From: an uncultured Saprospiraceae bacterium
GTDB taxonomy: Bacteria > Bacteroidota > Bacteroidia > Chitinophagales > Saprospiraceae
DNA: 64,000 nt
NCBI GenBank assembly: GCA_937944095.1
Contig: CALEAC010000081.1
Location: 1 to 64,000, forward strand
Reading direction: 5' to 3'
The notes below the pieces were generated by a model that worked only from the letters and a program-made list of their open reading frames with translations, had not been told where the DNA came from and did not search any database. Shown here piece by piece: positions 1 to 10,904 of this stretch. Every line of letters starts with the position of its first letter. Position 1 is the stretch's first letter. Position numbers and translations under genes: made by a program.

Positions 1-268
1 TGTATCCAGTCTTTGTTCTTACCCGCTGGTCACCACCAGAACAGAATGCATAGACGCCATCTTTGGGTGATGGTCCTTCTCCACTAAGTAATACGACGCC
101 TATTGATCTGTCTTCTCTAGCATCATCGAAAGCGCGATACAATTCTAGAACTGTTTTGGGTCGAAATGCATTCCTGACTTCCGGTCTATTAAACGCTATA
201 CGGGCAACACCATTTGATTTTTTGTAAGTTATATCTTCGAACTCTATAGCTGTTTTCCAATCTATCAT
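1..268 (-). CDS. menB: 1,4-dihydroxy-2-naphthoyl-CoA synthase (MenB), N-terminal part, truncated by window edge
   Basis: My reverse-strand reading gives [89 protein letters not shown]; the [11 protein letters not shown] segment is typical of MenB in the crotonase family. Confidence 0.9.
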   Translation of the reverse strand, partial: MIDWKTAIEFEDITYKKSNGVARIAFNRPEVRNAFRPKTVLELYRAFDDAREDRSIGVVLLSGEGPSPKDGVYAFCSGGDQRVRTKTGY

Positions 269-273
269 TGTAT

Positions 274-1428
274 TTATTTAGCAAGCGAAAGTAGTGTTTC
301 CAGCTGTTGTTTTTGGATACCATAGAGGTCTTTTAACTCTTGTATTTTATCTTGTATCAACTTGGTATCTGTTTTCTTAGTTCTTCTGGTTGCAATAATT
401 AGAAGATTCTTTGGTGTATGCTCCGTCGATATGAATTCCATCATTTTCACCTTATAGCCATGCAGTTCCATAAGAAGAGAACGAAGTTGATCCGTTATTA
501 GCTCTGAGAGTCTTTCTCTCAATATGCCGTGTATCGGATCTAGAGCATCCTTTGGTTTGAGTTGTGATCGGATTTCCTTATGACAACAGGGAGAGCAAAT
601 TATTAGTCGAGCATTAGATCTAATGCCTTTGGCGATGGAATCATCTGTCGCAGTATCACAAGCGTGTAGACTCATTAGGATGTCCATCTTTTCGGTGTAA
701 TCAGCTATGTCGGTCGTCTTAAAAGCCAGATGCTTGTAGCCAAGAGCAGTCGCACTTCGATTACAGAAATCTACTAGATCTGGTCTTAATTCTATGCCTA
801 CAGTACGCGGTTGATGTCCTAATGAGTGTAATAAATAATCATGCAGCGCAAAGGTCAAATAACCCTTACCAGAACCCATGTCTACAAGCTTGTATTGACC
901 TTGCAAACCAGCAGCCTGGATCTCTGGTGCAAGGGCTTCTATAAAGCGATTTATCTGTTTGTATTTCGAAAGTTTTGATTTGGAGACCTTTTGATTGGAG
1001 GTGACGATTCCGAGTGAAGATAGAAATGGTCTATCCTGAGGTATAATGAATCGCTTAACTTTATCGTGTTCTAAACTTGATTCAATTTTTTTCTTGTTTT
1101 TAGACGTTAAGAATTTCTTTTTCTTAGGCTCATATTGTCCTGTGTCGTTTATCCTAATAACACTTATGTTCTTGAAATTGTGGGATAAGTGATCTCTAAC
1201 GACTGTGTGTAATTCCTGACTGCTATAGTTTTTGGTAATATCTTTTGTTTGGTAACTATATACAATCTGATACCTCAATTGTTGCTTAATCACTACAGGC
1301 CGACAAGCAATTCTTTTTAGGTCATTTGATTCTATAGGTCCTGAGATTGTGATTTTTTTGAGATCCGTATTGATGATACTCTGTTGTATGAATCCGAGAA
1401 TAAGGTCTATCTCTTTTGGGTCTATCAT
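274..1428 (-). CDS. SAM-dependent methyltransferase (METTL25/Methyltransf_32-like)
   Basis: Motifs [35 protein letters not shown] and CSPCCHKEI; 5 bp upstream of menB on the same strand. Confidence 0.8.
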   Translation of the reverse strand: MIDPKEIDLILGFIQQSIINTDLKKITISGPIESNDLKRIACRPVVIKQQLRYQIVYSYQTKDITKNYSSQELHTVVRDHLSHNFKNISVIRINDTGQYEPKKKKFLTSKNKKKIESSLEHDKVKRFIIPQDRPFLSSLGIVTSNQKVSKSKLSKYKQINRFIEALAPEIQAAGLQGQYKLVDMGSGKGYLTFALHDYLLHSLGHQPRTVGIELRPDLVDFCNRSATALGYKHLAFKTTDIADYTEKMDILMSLHACDTATDDSIAKGIRSNARLIICSPCCHKEIRSQLKPKDALDPIHGILRERLSELITDQLRSLLMELHGYKVKMMEFISTEHTPKNLLIIATRRTKKTDTKLIQDKIQELKDLYGIQKQQLETLLSLAK

Positions 1429-1454
1429 ATTTTATGAATGATAATAAAGGTATA

Positions 1455-1922
1455 TCAGGAAGAAGTGTGGTCAGAAGTAATAAGCCATTTGCCATTAATC
1501 TGACGCCATACCAGATTAAAGTAGCCACTTGGCTTATCTGCTTCTCGGTGTAAGGTATACTTACCAATCATATAAGCAGATTTTTTACTAAGCAAAGTTA
1601 ATTCTATGACCTCAAATTCTAACCGACCCATTGCGGATTTGTCGGGGTAGGACTTTTGGTAATTAGCAAGTGTTTGATTCCATCCTCGTGTAATGCCTTT
1701 TGACCCAATAAATGATAAATTCTCGTCATGCCAATAGCCTTCCATAAATGCTGGAATATCGCCTCTATTCCATGCTTCTTGTTGCTGATATAGGACTCTT
1801 CTGATTTCTAATTCATTGGCCACGTCTTGCTGTCCAATTCGAGTACTAGAACAACCTAGAGTTAGTAGGCAGAAAAGCATCAGATAGGATAATCTTTCAC
1901 GTAAACTCAATATTATAGACAT
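1455..1922 (-). CDS. SnoaL/NTF2-like (DUF4440-type) putative lipoprotein
   Basis: Lipobox-like LTLGCSS; EAWNRGDIPAFMEGYWHDENLSFIGSKGITRGWNQTLANY pattern. Confidence 0.75.
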   Translation of the reverse strand: MSIILSLRERLSYLMLFCLLTLGCSSTRIGQQDVANELEIRRVLYQQQEAWNRGDIPAFMEGYWHDENLSFIGSKGITRGWNQTLANYQKSYPDKSAMGRLEFEVIELTLLSKKSAYMIGKYTLHREADKPSGYFNLVWRQINGKWLITSDHTSS

Positions 1923-2103
1923 GGTATATGGTTTTGTTAAGTAAAAGCTGCATTACCTCGTAAATATGACAACTAATTCAGCTACAAATGTCATCTAAGT
2001 CAATAAGAATGGTGTTTACTGGATTTTGCATCATTAAATATTATGTTTAAACACTTGATGATCTTAACTTACACAGCCAATCATTTAGGTGTTTTACTAT
2101 ACT

Positions 2104-4461
2104 ATGAGAATACATTGTAAGTATTTATTTTTCTATTTCTGCTTTATTGCTTTGTTTCTAAGCACTGAAGAACTGCACAGTAGGCATCTGATAGGGGGTG
2201 ACATAAGCTACGAATTTGTTAGATTTAATGGTGATACAACGAGAGTTACATATCTGGTAACCGTTAATATGTATCGTGACGAATTTAGTGGAGGGGCGTC
2301 ATTTGACGGCACTTCACGATTTGGTATCTACCGACAACTTCCTGATGGTTCATGGCGTTATGTTACAGATGAGAGATCATTTGTGTCGCCCTCTGTTAGA
2401 GTACCGTTTGTCGATGACCCTTGTCGTATAGAACCTGATAACGTCAGTGTCGAATCCGCTTTTTATCAGTTCGAAGTCACTTTAGATATTATAGATCAGA
2501 ATTACATGATCGCTTATCAGCGCTGCTGTCGCAATAGATCTGTATCCAACATAGACGTAGATAACGTTGGGGTTGTTCTAGATGCAATAATAACCCCATT
2601 GGCACAGCGTACAGGGAATAGTTCCGCAACTTTCAAAGAGTATCCTCCAATTTTTATTTGTACAGGCTTCCCATTACAGGTCGATTTGTCGGGTGTCGAT
2701 GTAGAAGAAGATAGCTTGGTCTACTCTTTCTGTATACCTCTAGCTGCTGGAGGGTCAGGTGGGCCAACTTGCGAAACTAGCACTGAACCAAATCCTCGAT
2801 TTTGTCTGCCACCTTATGATGAAGTAAGCTTTTTACCACCCTATTCCTTCCAAGCACCTATGGGTGGAAATCCCTTGGTTACAATCAACCCTGAGACAGG
2901 ATTTATAACTGGTACTCCTGAATTAACGGGGCAATACGTCATCGGTATTTGCATAGAAGAGTATCGTGATGGTGAATTATTAAGTGTTCTTAGGCGTGAT
3001 TTCCAATTCAATGCACTGCCTTGTTCTAAAGAAATACAAGCAATTATAGAGGCTGATGAAGTTTTTGTGGGTAACAGTAATCAAGAAATATCAATTATAA
3101 AAGCATGTGGTGATAGCATTGTCAATCTAGTGAGTTTAAGCAATGTTGATGATAATATTGATAACTACACATGGACCATATTTGACGCAAAGGACAGTTT
3201 AATTGTCGAAGAATCTGGCGTAGAGATCAGTGAATTTGAAACAAAACTTACAGAGTTAGGCACTTACAGCGGATGGATGATTATAAATGATGGTTTTGAC
3301 TGTCCTGATACTGCTTTCTATGATATACAAGTATTACCAGGGATGAAGACACAGTTTTCATATCTGGAGGACTCCTGTTATATGGATGAAATTCTGTTCA
3401 TAGATGAATCTACGACTAATGACGAGAATGGATCCATTGATAATTGGACATGGGATTTCGAAAACAATAATTTGAGTATGACCCAGAACACCACCTTCCG
3501 ATACCAGGATAGAGGTATCAAAAGGGTGACACTTATCTCTGAAGATACCAATGGTTGCCGAGATACGATGATTAGATTTATTGAGGTGGAGCCACCTCAT
3601 GATTCAATCGTATACAGGGACCAATATCTTAAGCTTTGCTATGGAGATACGTTGCCATTTGCAGAAGATTTCTTAGTGAAAGAGGGTGAATATTTAGGTG
3701 TTTTCAGCTCAGATGAATCAGGTTGTGATACCGCAGAAGTCACCCTCACTTTAGAATATTATCAGAAACCAGAAGAGACTTATCAGCAGTCTACTATTTG
3801 TGCAGGAGATACAATAGAATACTATGGCAAAGTTTATAATTCAGATGGGCGATTCCAATCCTCGACTCTAACCCAATTCGATGGTTGTGATAGTATAATT
3901 CATATACTTGACCTTACAATAGAGGACCCAGCCGAGATTCAGTTTGACTCTAATTATGTTTTTCTTCCGGCCTATCTAGACATAGACATGCCAGTACAGG
4001 TTAGTGGTGCTTATCAAACAGCAAATTGGGAGCCGATAACGGGTTTAGAATGTAATACCTGTCCACTGACAACTGTCAATGAGATTAATGATGCATTGTA
4101 TACCTTAGAACTGATAACTGAGGCTGGTTGTCGGTCTATAGACTCCGTGTTTCTTGATTTCAAGTTGGTTCCAGAGAAATACTTCTTGCCTAATATATTA
4201 AGCCGTACCTCAGCAGATGGTATCAATAATCGTTTCTTCTTACAATCCTTAGAAGAGGTTTCTGATGAGGTCACTTATGACTTATATATCTACAATCGTT
4301 GGGGTAATCTAATCTATTCTGTAGAGACAGCACCTCTTAATGACCCTGCATTAGGCTGGTCTAGTTTTCAGAGTGAGATGGGGATGTATGTCTATCGGAT
4401 TGATATTCAAGATTTTTTCGAATTAAAATCGATGACAGGCTCGATACAAGTCATTGATTAA
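2104..4461 (+). CDS. Secreted protein with PKD-like domains and gliding-motility-associated (CHU_C) C-terminal domain; T9SS cargo
   Basis: ORF called from GTG at 2089, but ATG at 2104 begins a better signal peptide (MRIHCKYLFFYFCFIALFL); PKD-like WTWDFENNN...; C-terminus YDLYIYNRWGNLIYS...GMYVYRIDIQD. Confidence 0.8.
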   Translation: MRIHCKYLFFYFCFIALFLSTEELHSRHLIGGDISYEFVRFNGDTTRVTYLVTVNMYRDEFSGGASFDGTSRFGIYRQLPDGSWRYVTDERSFVSPSVRVPFVDDPCRIEPDNVSVESAFYQFEVTLDIIDQNYMIAYQRCCRNRSVSNIDVDNVGVVLDAIITPLAQRTGNSSATFKEYPPIFICTGFPLQVDLSGVDVEEDSLVYSFCIPLAAGGSGGPTCETSTEPNPRFCLPPYDEVSFLPPYSFQAPMGGNPLVTINPETGFITGTPELTGQYVIGICIEEYRDGELLSVLRRDFQFNALPCSKEIQAIIEADEVFVGNSNQEISIIKACGDSIVNLVSLSNVDDNIDNYTWTIFDAKDSLIVEESGVEISEFETKLTELGTYSGWMIINDGFDCPDTAFYDIQVLPGMKTQFSYLEDSCYMDEILFIDESTTNDENGSIDNWTWDFENNNLSMTQNTTFRYQDRGIKRVTLISEDTNGCRDTMIRFIEVEPPHDSIVYRDQYLKLCYGDTLPFAEDFLVKEGEYLGVFSSDESGCDTAEVTLTLEYYQKPEETYQQSTICAGDTIEYYGKVYNSDGRFQSSTLTQFDGCDSIIHILDLTIEDPAEIQFDSNYVFLPAYLDIDMPVQVSGAYQTANWEPITGLECNTCPLTTVNEINDALYTLELITEAGCRSIDSVFLDFKLVPEKYFLPNILSRTSADGINNRFFLQSLEEVSDEVTYDLYIYNRWGNLIYSVETAPLNDPALGWSSFQSEMGMYVYRIDIQDFFELKSMTGSIQVID

Positions 4462-4501
4462 TTTGCAAAACTCTGCTTAGATTAGAGCAAAATCATACTT
4501 A

Positions 4502-5380
4502 TTGGATGATATAGCTCTTAACTTCAGTGAGACCAGTCTCAAGATGATAAATGCCACTTTGGCCTTTATTATGTTCGGTATAGCTCTAGATTTATCCTTT
4601 TCTAAGTTCCAGCAAGTCCTTCGTACGCCGATTAAGATTATTGCTGGCTTGACGGCTCAGCTGTTATTGTTACCTGCATTCACTTATCTATTGATTGTGA
4701 TTTTTCAACCACAGGCAAGTATTGCCCTCGGGATGATTTTAGTCGCTTCCTGTCCGGGAGGTAATATTTCCAATTTTATCAGTTCCTTAGCCAAAGCAAA
4801 TGTAGCCTTATCTATTACCTTGACCTCGATAACGAGTGTCGCCTCCATCATATTTACGCCACTCAATTTTAGTATTTATGGGAATCTGTATGGCCCCACG
4901 CAACTAATCCTGCAAGAGATTAGCCTGAATTGGTGGGAGGTTGTCCAGACTATTGCGACCATTATCATTATTCCAATTATCCTCGGCGTAATTGTGAAAT
5001 CAAAATTGCCTAAGATAGCTCATCGAGTTGCAAAACCACTAGAGAGACTATCTATGCTGTTATTTTTATTGATTGTGATAGGTGCATTAGTTAGTAATTT
5101 GAAAAATTTTCTAGAATGTATAACTGCTGTTTTTGTCCTCGTACTGCTGCATAATAGTGGCGCATTAGGCTTAGGGTATGGTATCGGAAAGTTGCTTGGA
5201 TTTAGTTCTGATGACAATAAGGCCTTGGCAATCGAAACGGGTATTCAGAATTCTGGCCTAGGTCTATTGATCATATTTGCATTTTTTGATGGTCTCGGAG
5301 GAATGGCTATTATTACAGCATGGTGGGGTATATGGCACATTGTTAGTGGTTTCAGTCTAGCTTATTTATGGAAAAAATAA
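4502..5380 (+). CDS. Bile acid:sodium symporter (BASS) family transporter
   Basis: Multi-TM protein with MILVASCPGGNISNFISSLAKANVALSITLTSITS and AIETGIQNSGLGL motifs; apparent TTG start. Confidence 0.85.
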   Translation: MDDIALNFSETSLKMINATLAFIMFGIALDLSFSKFQQVLRTPIKIIAGLTAQLLLLPAFTYLLIVIFQPQASIALGMILVASCPGGNISNFISSLAKANVALSITLTSITSVASIIFTPLNFSIYGNLYGPTQLILQEISLNWWEVVQTIATIIIIPIILGVIVKSKLPKIAHRVAKPLERLSMLLFLLIVIGALVSNLKNFLECITAVFVLVLLHNSGALGLGYGIGKLLGFSSDDNKALAIETGIQNSGLGLLIIFAFFDGLGGMAIITAWWGIWHIVSGFSLAYLWKK

Positions 5381-6417
5381 TCAAAGGAGTCATCCATTTT
5401 ATAACTAAGAATTCAGCGGTGCTGTCTTTGTTTGGTTTCTATCGTCGTATAGAAATCAACGGCGTAGATCGTGTACCTAGTGACAAACCTGTTATCTATG
5501 CCGTGAATCATCAGAATGCCTTTATGGATGCGATTATAGTAGGTGGTTTATCTCCTAAGACGACTTATTTTATGACCAGGTCAGATGTTTTCCGTCCACC
5601 ATTTGATTGGTTCTTAGATGCACTTAAGATGATGCCTATCTATAGAATAAGAGATGGCTATTCTAATTTGTCTCAGAACTCTAAAGTTTTTCAAAAGTGT
5701 ACTAAAATATTCAAAGGGAATAATGCAATACTCATATTTCCTGAGGGCAACCATGGCCTAGAGTACTATCTAAGGCCTCTAACCAAAGGATTAGCTAGGA
5801 TGGCTCTAGAAAGCGACGAAGAGGTCACTAAAGCCCTTGTAATTATACCTGTCGGGCTCAATTACTTTGATCATTTTAATTCTGGTCATAAGTTAATTTT
5901 CAATTATGGCGATCCAATACCGGTCGCAGACCATGTCTCAGCTTATCTAGCCCATAAGCATACTGGTCTGGTAGCGCTTACAGAGGCCGTTCGTCTTGGG
6001 ATGAAGAAGACTCTAGTTCTTTCTGAAGATAATCCAGCTTACATTAAGAATAAATCCATATTCAATAGAAATAATGAGGCGCTCACGTATACAGAGCTGG
6101 TGTCTAAGCTATCAGCGTCTGAATCATTTGATAGACCTAGGCGATACCCATACATGAGATATATCTCTTACCTATTTGCACTCCCCAATCTGCCCATACA
6201 TGCTTTATCAAACTTCGTACTGAGGACTAAGGTGAAGCAAAGAATCTTTTATAGTTCTATAAAAATTGCAATAGCTACTTTGATACTCCCTTTTTGGTTT
6301 TTGTTATGTATGATTATTGTAGGTGTATTATTTAGCTGGAAATGGGCTATTCTGATATTTATAGTACAGATATTGAGCTTCCTAATTAGAAGAGAGGCGA
6401 TGAGATTAACTCGGTAA
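5368..6417 (+). CDS. Glycerol-phosphate acyltransferase-like protein (PlsC domain)
   Basis: NHQNAFMDAI (HX4D-like) and FPEGNHGLEYYLRPLTKGLARMA; C-terminal TM segments; 13-bp overlap with upstream gene. Confidence 0.85.
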   Translation: MEKIIKGVIHFITKNSAVLSLFGFYRRIEINGVDRVPSDKPVIYAVNHQNAFMDAIIVGGLSPKTTYFMTRSDVFRPPFDWFLDALKMMPIYRIRDGYSNLSQNSKVFQKCTKIFKGNNAILIFPEGNHGLEYYLRPLTKGLARMALESDEEVTKALVIIPVGLNYFDHFNSGHKLIFNYGDPIPVADHVSAYLAHKHTGLVALTEAVRLGMKKTLVLSEDNPAYIKNKSIFNRNNEALTYTELVSKLSASESFDRPRRYPYMRYISYLFALPNLPIHALSNFVLRTKVKQRIFYSSIKIAIATLILPFWFLLCMIIVGVLFSWKWAILIFIVQILSFLIRREAMRLTR

Positions 6418-6500
6418 CCCAGCTTGTATGCTAATGATAGGCTTTGCCGATATTTTGTAATAATAAATGAGGTAGGATGTATGACCTATGCTATAGTCAT

Positions 6501-6538
6501 AAAAAAAAGCGTCCCCATGGTGACGAAACCATGAGGAC
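6501..6538 (-). terminator. Rho-independent terminator downstream of tRNA-Glu
   Basis: GTCC(C)CATGG-tgacgaaa-CCATG(A)GGAC hairpin followed, on the minus strand, by an 8-T tract. Confidence 0.75.
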
Positions 6539-6556
6539 AATGCCTTATTCAAAGAG

Positions 6557-6628
6557 TAGCCCGTACGAGATTCGAACTCGTGCTACCAGGATGAAAACCT
6601 GGCGTCCTAACCCCTAGACGAACGGGCC
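6557..6628 (-). tRNA. tRNA-Glu (anticodon TTC)
   Basis: Reverse complement GGCCCGTTCGTCTAGGGGTTAGGACGCCAGGTTTTCATCCTGGTAGCACGAGTTCGAATCTCGTACGGGCTA folds as a 72-nt cloverleaf; anticodon arm CCAGG-TTTTCAT-CCTGG; no encoded CCA. Confidence 0.95.
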
Positions 6629-6710
6629 TAATTGCGAATTTGAAAAACGCTTAACTTTCATAAGCGATGCAAATATATAGATTATATACAGTTCAAATTC
6701 TATACCTAAA

Positions 6711-9092
6711 TTATTTTTTTACCAGACTTTGAATAAAAATGTTGCCCTTGGTATCTCTTAATTGAATGATATATAGTCCTGACTCTAAAAAACCTAAGGA
6801 AAACTCTGGTCTTGCTAACTTTTGGGCATGGACTAATTGTCCTTTGAGATTAGAAATATATACTTGCTCTATCTGATATTCGTCAGATGAAATAGTGATT
6901 ATATCAGAAACAGGGTTGGGATATACGTCTATATTACTATCCGCAATAGGCGTATTGGTAGACAAATCATCTAATTCGCGTACAATAAAGGCATCTAGAG
7001 CTGCTTCTACTATATGACCAGGGGGCCTATCAGTTGCAGTATAGCTTATTGTCGTTGGCAGCGATTTGTCGATAAGATCATTTAATTGTAATCGCACAGC
7101 ACCTGTCCAGCCGTCTACCGAGCCATTATATATATCAATGGGCAGGTTAGTCGTGCCATTATGCAGATTAATCGTATACCCATCATTAGGTGTACTACCT
7201 CCACCATCATTGAAGAAATAGGTCTGATATTCTAACACGGGACTATCATACGTCGTGAGGTCCATCTCAGGTGTTGTTAACGTTGTCTCCCCATTATCTA
7301 CATCATCTAAGCCAACGTCTGCGATAGGTGTATTCCCTGTCACATAAGCCCAAGAACCTATATCACCAGGTACATCTGCTCCTATATTAGATTCTTGACC
7401 ACCTAGATTGGTTCTATATGGAATATCTCTCTCCCAGATTCCAACCGGCGCTTCACCAGATACTTGCCAACCCTGATCAAAGATGAAGTCATCTTGATAC
7501 CCAATCTCCAGCTCAAATCGGATTTCATCATCTCCAGGCGTGAGCGTTTCTAGCACCTGATGCAAATAACCCCATGATCCAGCGGCACCAGTATAGGTTT
7601 CTTCGACTATATCTATCGTGAATTTGCCGTCCATCTGAGCGGTAAAGGGTAATTCTCTTCTTTCATTAATAAATACAACTTGACCAAAAGGGATAGGGTC
7701 ACCTGATTGCTTATCGACAACAAGACCAGATACCGTTCTAATTTTGAGTTTAGACAGTTCGACATCCAGTATAGTCAATTCGCCATTGACTAAAGCAGCC
7801 TCAGTCTCAAGTATTTCATAATCAGGATGATCGAAAATCACCTTATAGGTGCCTGCATTATATAGACCAGTTTTGTATTCTCCGGCAGCATTACTTCTCG
7901 CATCATTCATTTCTTCAGCAACTATTTCTACACCTACACCATTAATAAGCGTGCCATCAGCTTCGTCTGTGATAGTGCCTTCTAGATAACAGGCTCTCTC
8001 ATAGGTTGGCCGAAGTATGAAAAATCCATGTCGTCGATCGTTAGCCAGTATGACACCAGAAGGCAAGTAGGGATAAGCGCCCCAGCATCCCTCTGTATCA
8101 CCATCAGCATCAGGCCAGGTATCGAACGAGCCTACTTTAATCATATTGCTGGGTCGACTGGCATCTGTAATAACGATACCATCTGTGTACCAAGATGTCA
8201 CTAGGTAGCCATTGTGGTAGTGTGTATTATGCGGTACGACACCTCTACCGGCAGTTTCTAGAGGTTGGAATTTGTCTAGTCGTCTAATATCTGAGAGATT
8301 AGACATATCGTAAGAATCGACGTAGGCGTTCCCTAACTCATCAGTTGTAAATGCATATTGTGCATCATCTGAGATCCACGTATTATGCGTAAAATCAAAC
8401 GAAGTAGGCGTCTCACCTAAAAACTCAATACTATCTTTATTTGTCACATCCCACACGACTAATCTGCCCTTATAGATTTCAGAGCTGTACATAATATTGT
8501 CTCGGACTATAAGATCATGAGCATATTCTGAATCATCATCGCTGGTATCAGGTCCACCATGAATACCGACTATAGGTGGCGTCCATTTATCTTGATTTAA
8601 ATCGAAAATGATAGCCTTATTAGCACCTGAGATGCCGCAACCTGCTAAGTACATGAAACCATTCTCATCGATATAGAGATTATGACAAGGTCCTAATGCA
8701 GCTGTATCTTGTGCTTCTATAAGAGGATTGAGATATTGGTAACTGATCGAGTCCTTTGCTTCACTCATATCTATAACGAGTAGTCCATCAGGCGCTCTGT
8801 CCGCAGTCACATAGACATGGTCTTCCCAGCTCTTCATATCTCTCCATACCGTGTTCGTTCCTGGGATAGCTAAGACCTCTACGGGTGCAGTTAGATCAGA
8901 CAAGTCATATATACGTGTATTTGTTGCTGTCCCCACAATCGCATACTCAGTCCCATCTGAGGCGACAAAGCCCCAGATATCATTACCAGGTTCTGGATAC
9001 TCAACTTGGGCAAGTAGTTCTAGATTGAAGTCTTCTTGCGCATTCACTTGGAATAAGAAAATGGTTAGAATAGATAATAGTAAAAATCTCAT
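6711..9092 (-). CDS. Choice-of-anchor B / LVIVD-repeat secreted protein with carboxypeptidase-regulatory-like domains and T9SS type A sorting domain
   Basis: Signal peptide; LVIDMSEAKDS..., AHNT/HNLY motifs; VVDKQSGDPIPFGQV; C-terminal VYPNPVSDIITIS...GLYIIQLRD. Confidence 0.8.
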   Translation of the reverse strand: MRFLLLSILTIFLFQVNAQEDFNLELLAQVEYPEPGNDIWGFVASDGTEYAIVGTATNTRIYDLSDLTAPVEVLAIPGTNTVWRDMKSWEDHVYVTADRAPDGLLVIDMSEAKDSISYQYLNPLIEAQDTAALGPCHNLYIDENGFMYLAGCGISGANKAIIFDLNQDKWTPPIVGIHGGPDTSDDDSEYAHDLIVRDNIMYSSEIYKGRLVVWDVTNKDSIEFLGETPTSFDFTHNTWISDDAQYAFTTDELGNAYVDSYDMSNLSDIRRLDKFQPLETAGRGVVPHNTHYHNGYLVTSWYTDGIVITDASRPSNMIKVGSFDTWPDADGDTEGCWGAYPYLPSGVILANDRRHGFFILRPTYERACYLEGTITDEADGTLINGVGVEIVAEEMNDARSNAAGEYKTGLYNAGTYKVIFDHPDYEILETEAALVNGELTILDVELSKLKIRTVSGLVVDKQSGDPIPFGQVVFINERRELPFTAQMDGKFTIDIVEETYTGAAGSWGYLHQVLETLTPGDDEIRFELEIGYQDDFIFDQGWQVSGEAPVGIWERDIPYRTNLGGQESNIGADVPGDIGSWAYVTGNTPIADVGLDDVDNGETTLTTPEMDLTTYDSPVLEYQTYFFNDGGGSTPNDGYTINLHNGTTNLPIDIYNGSVDGWTGAVRLQLNDLIDKSLPTTISYTATDRPPGHIVEAALDAFIVRELDDLSTNTPIADSNIDVYPNPVSDIITISSDEYQIEQVYISNLKGQLVHAQKLARPEFSLGFLESGLYIIQLRDTKGNIFIQSLVKK

Positions 9093-9170
9093 AATGCTTT
9101 TATATGTGCCGAAAATACAGGTGTTTTATGACATAATTTGTCTTGTGAATCGTCTAACTCAAATTCTCTG

Positions 9171-9596
9171 TTAGCCTATATCAAGAATCATTACAGTTAG
9201 TCTCGAAATACAGACTTTTTTTGTTTCCTCATCTAATATTGTGATTTCCCAGACATGCACCGATCGACCTACCTTGATGGGTTTTACGGTGCCGTACACA
9301 AAACCTTTCTTTGCTGATCGGAGATGGTTGGCATTTATTTCGAGCCCGACGACACTCTGCTTTGTAGGGTCGTCTATAACTAGGGTAGAAGCAACTGAAC
9401 CCATTGTTTCTGCTAGAGCAACAGATGCACCTCCATGTAAGAGTCCCATAGGTTGCTTAGTCCGATGATCAACAGGCATCTGCGCGACCAAGTAATCATC
9501 ACCAATCTCTGTAAATAGGATTCCTAAGTTCTCTACTAGAGTGCCGCTGCCAAAACTGTTCAAAACTTCTAGAACTGGTGTGTGCTTCCAAAGCAT
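9171..9596 (-). CDS. Hotdog-fold thioesterase (PaaI/YbaW-like)
   Basis: QPMGLLHGGASVALAETMGSVAS...GLEINANHLRSAKKGFVYGT. Confidence 0.9.
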   Translation of the reverse strand: MLWKHTPVLEVLNSFGSGTLVENLGILFTEIGDDYLVAQMPVDHRTKQPMGLLHGGASVALAETMGSVASTLVIDDPTKQSVVGLEINANHLRSAKKGFVYGTVKPIKVGRSVHVWEITILDEETKKVCISRLTVMILDIG

Positions 9597-9628
9597 AGGA
9601 CTATTATTGTGTTATAAAAGTAAATTCT

Positions 9629-9967
9629 ATGCAAATCTACCATAATCCCAGATGCCGTAAGAGTAGAGAGACTCTAGAATTGTTATTGACTAACGGTCAT
9701 GATCCAGATGTAGTCCTCTATCTCGATACACCGTTAAGTAAGGGATTGTTAAAGAAGATTCTTAAACAGTTAGGTATGCCAGCGAAGGATCTGATTCGAA
9801 AAAACGAAGCCGTCTATAAGGAAAACTTCAAAGGCAAAGAATTGAGTGAATCTCAATGGATCGATGCTATGATCAAATTCCCTAAGCTCATGGAAAGACC
9901 GATTGTAGTAAATAAAGACAAAGCGGCTCTCGGTCGTCCTCCTGAAAATGTGCTTGCTATCTTATGA
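9629..9967 (+). CDS. arsC: ArsC-family (arsenate reductase/YffB-like) protein
   Basis: MQIYHNPRCRKSRETLELL active-site segment; RPIVVNKDKAALGRPPENV C-terminus. Confidence 0.8.
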   Translation: MQIYHNPRCRKSRETLELLLTNGHDPDVVLYLDTPLSKGLLKKILKQLGMPAKDLIRKNEAVYKENFKGKELSESQWIDAMIKFPKLMERPIVVNKDKAALGRPPENVLAIL

Positions 9968-10904
9968 TATTGGACTTGATATGCTCTGCTATACGACTAT
10001 AGTCTAGAGGGTGAAATGATAGACCTTGGATTTGGTTCCGACACCAGGTCATTTGCCGTTTGGCATAACGACGTGTGTTTTTCTTGATTTCATTCCGACA
10101 GGATTCCATTGATATATCACCATCCAAATACCTGAATACTTCAGCGTAACCGACAGTTGCTAAGGCTTTGAGCTTACGATATTGGATTAATCGCTCTACC
10201 TCAGCTACTAAGCCATTCTCGAACATACGATCTACTCTGGTATTAATCCTAGTGTATAATTCCTCTCTAGGCAGTTCGAGTATGATATTTAGAATCTTAT
10301 GATCAGGGATTTTAGATTTTCGTTTGCCGAGTAAGTGACTCATCCTTTGTCCTGATGATCGATACACCTCTAGAGCTCTGATTAGTCTAACTGGGTTCTG
10401 GATATCTGCTGTATTATAATATTCAGGATCGGCTGCAAGTAGTTCAGCTTGTAAGTTTTCTAATCCCAATTCTGCTAACTCTTGAGTCAGTGAATTTCTG
10501 ATATGGTCGGGTATATGTGGTAGGTCATCTAGACCCTCACACAATGCTTTGACGTATAACCCAGTTCCTCCGCAAACCAATGGTATGGCAGTATCGAATT
10601 TTGGTGAATTTATAATGACTTGTGCGTCATTAGCAAAAGCGGCTGCATTATATGGGTTTGTAATGCTGCAATGGTTGACAAGTTGGATTCTACCTTCCAG
10701 AATCTCATTAGATGACGGCTTAGCTGTACCAATACTCATCTCTTTATACACCTGCCGACTATCAGCTGATATGATATAAGCTGGTAACTCACGAGTCAGA
10801 TGAAGCGCAAGATCTGTCTTACCTATACCGGTAGGCCCTATGATAACGACCAGTAATTTATCTAGATTCTGTTTCAATTCGTATCTTGATTCAAATACAT
10901 TCAA
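9957..10904 (-). CDS. miaA: tRNA dimethylallyltransferase
   Basis: GPTGIGKTDLALHL, ISADSRQVYKEMSIGTAKPS, QMTWCRNQ; called start is TTG and is uncertain. Confidence 0.95.
   Translation of the reverse strand: MNVFESRYELKQNLDKLLVVIIGPTGIGKTDLALHLTRELPAYIISADSRQVYKEMSIGTAKPSSNEILEGRIQLVNHCSITNPYNAAAFANDAQVIINSPKFDTAIPLVCGGTGLYVKALCEGLDDLPHIPDHIRNSLTQELAELGLENLQAELLAADPEYYNTADIQNPVRLIRALEVYRSSGQRMSHLLGKRKSKIPDHKILNIILELPREELYTRINTRVDRMFENGLVAEVERLIQYRKLKALATVGYAEVFRYLDGDISMESCRNEIKKNTRRYAKRQMTWCRNQIQGLSFHPLDYSRIAEHIKSNIIR

Noticed and set aside
1322-1567. 81-aa minus-strand ORF overlapping the methyltransferase and SnoaL-like genes
   Set aside because: Overlaps two better-supported CDSs in another frame; composition not protein-like
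6481-6500. ATGACCTATGCTATAGTCAT inverted repeat before the tRNA-Glu terminator
   Set aside because: Only 5-bp arms pair; likely chance
8851-9174. 107-aa plus-strand ORF
   Set aside because: Mostly antisense to the choice-of-anchor B protein N-terminus
9629-9967. Arsenic resistance operon
   Set aside because: A single ArsC-family gene without arsB/acr3/arsR neighbours; probably a general ArsC/YffB-like protein
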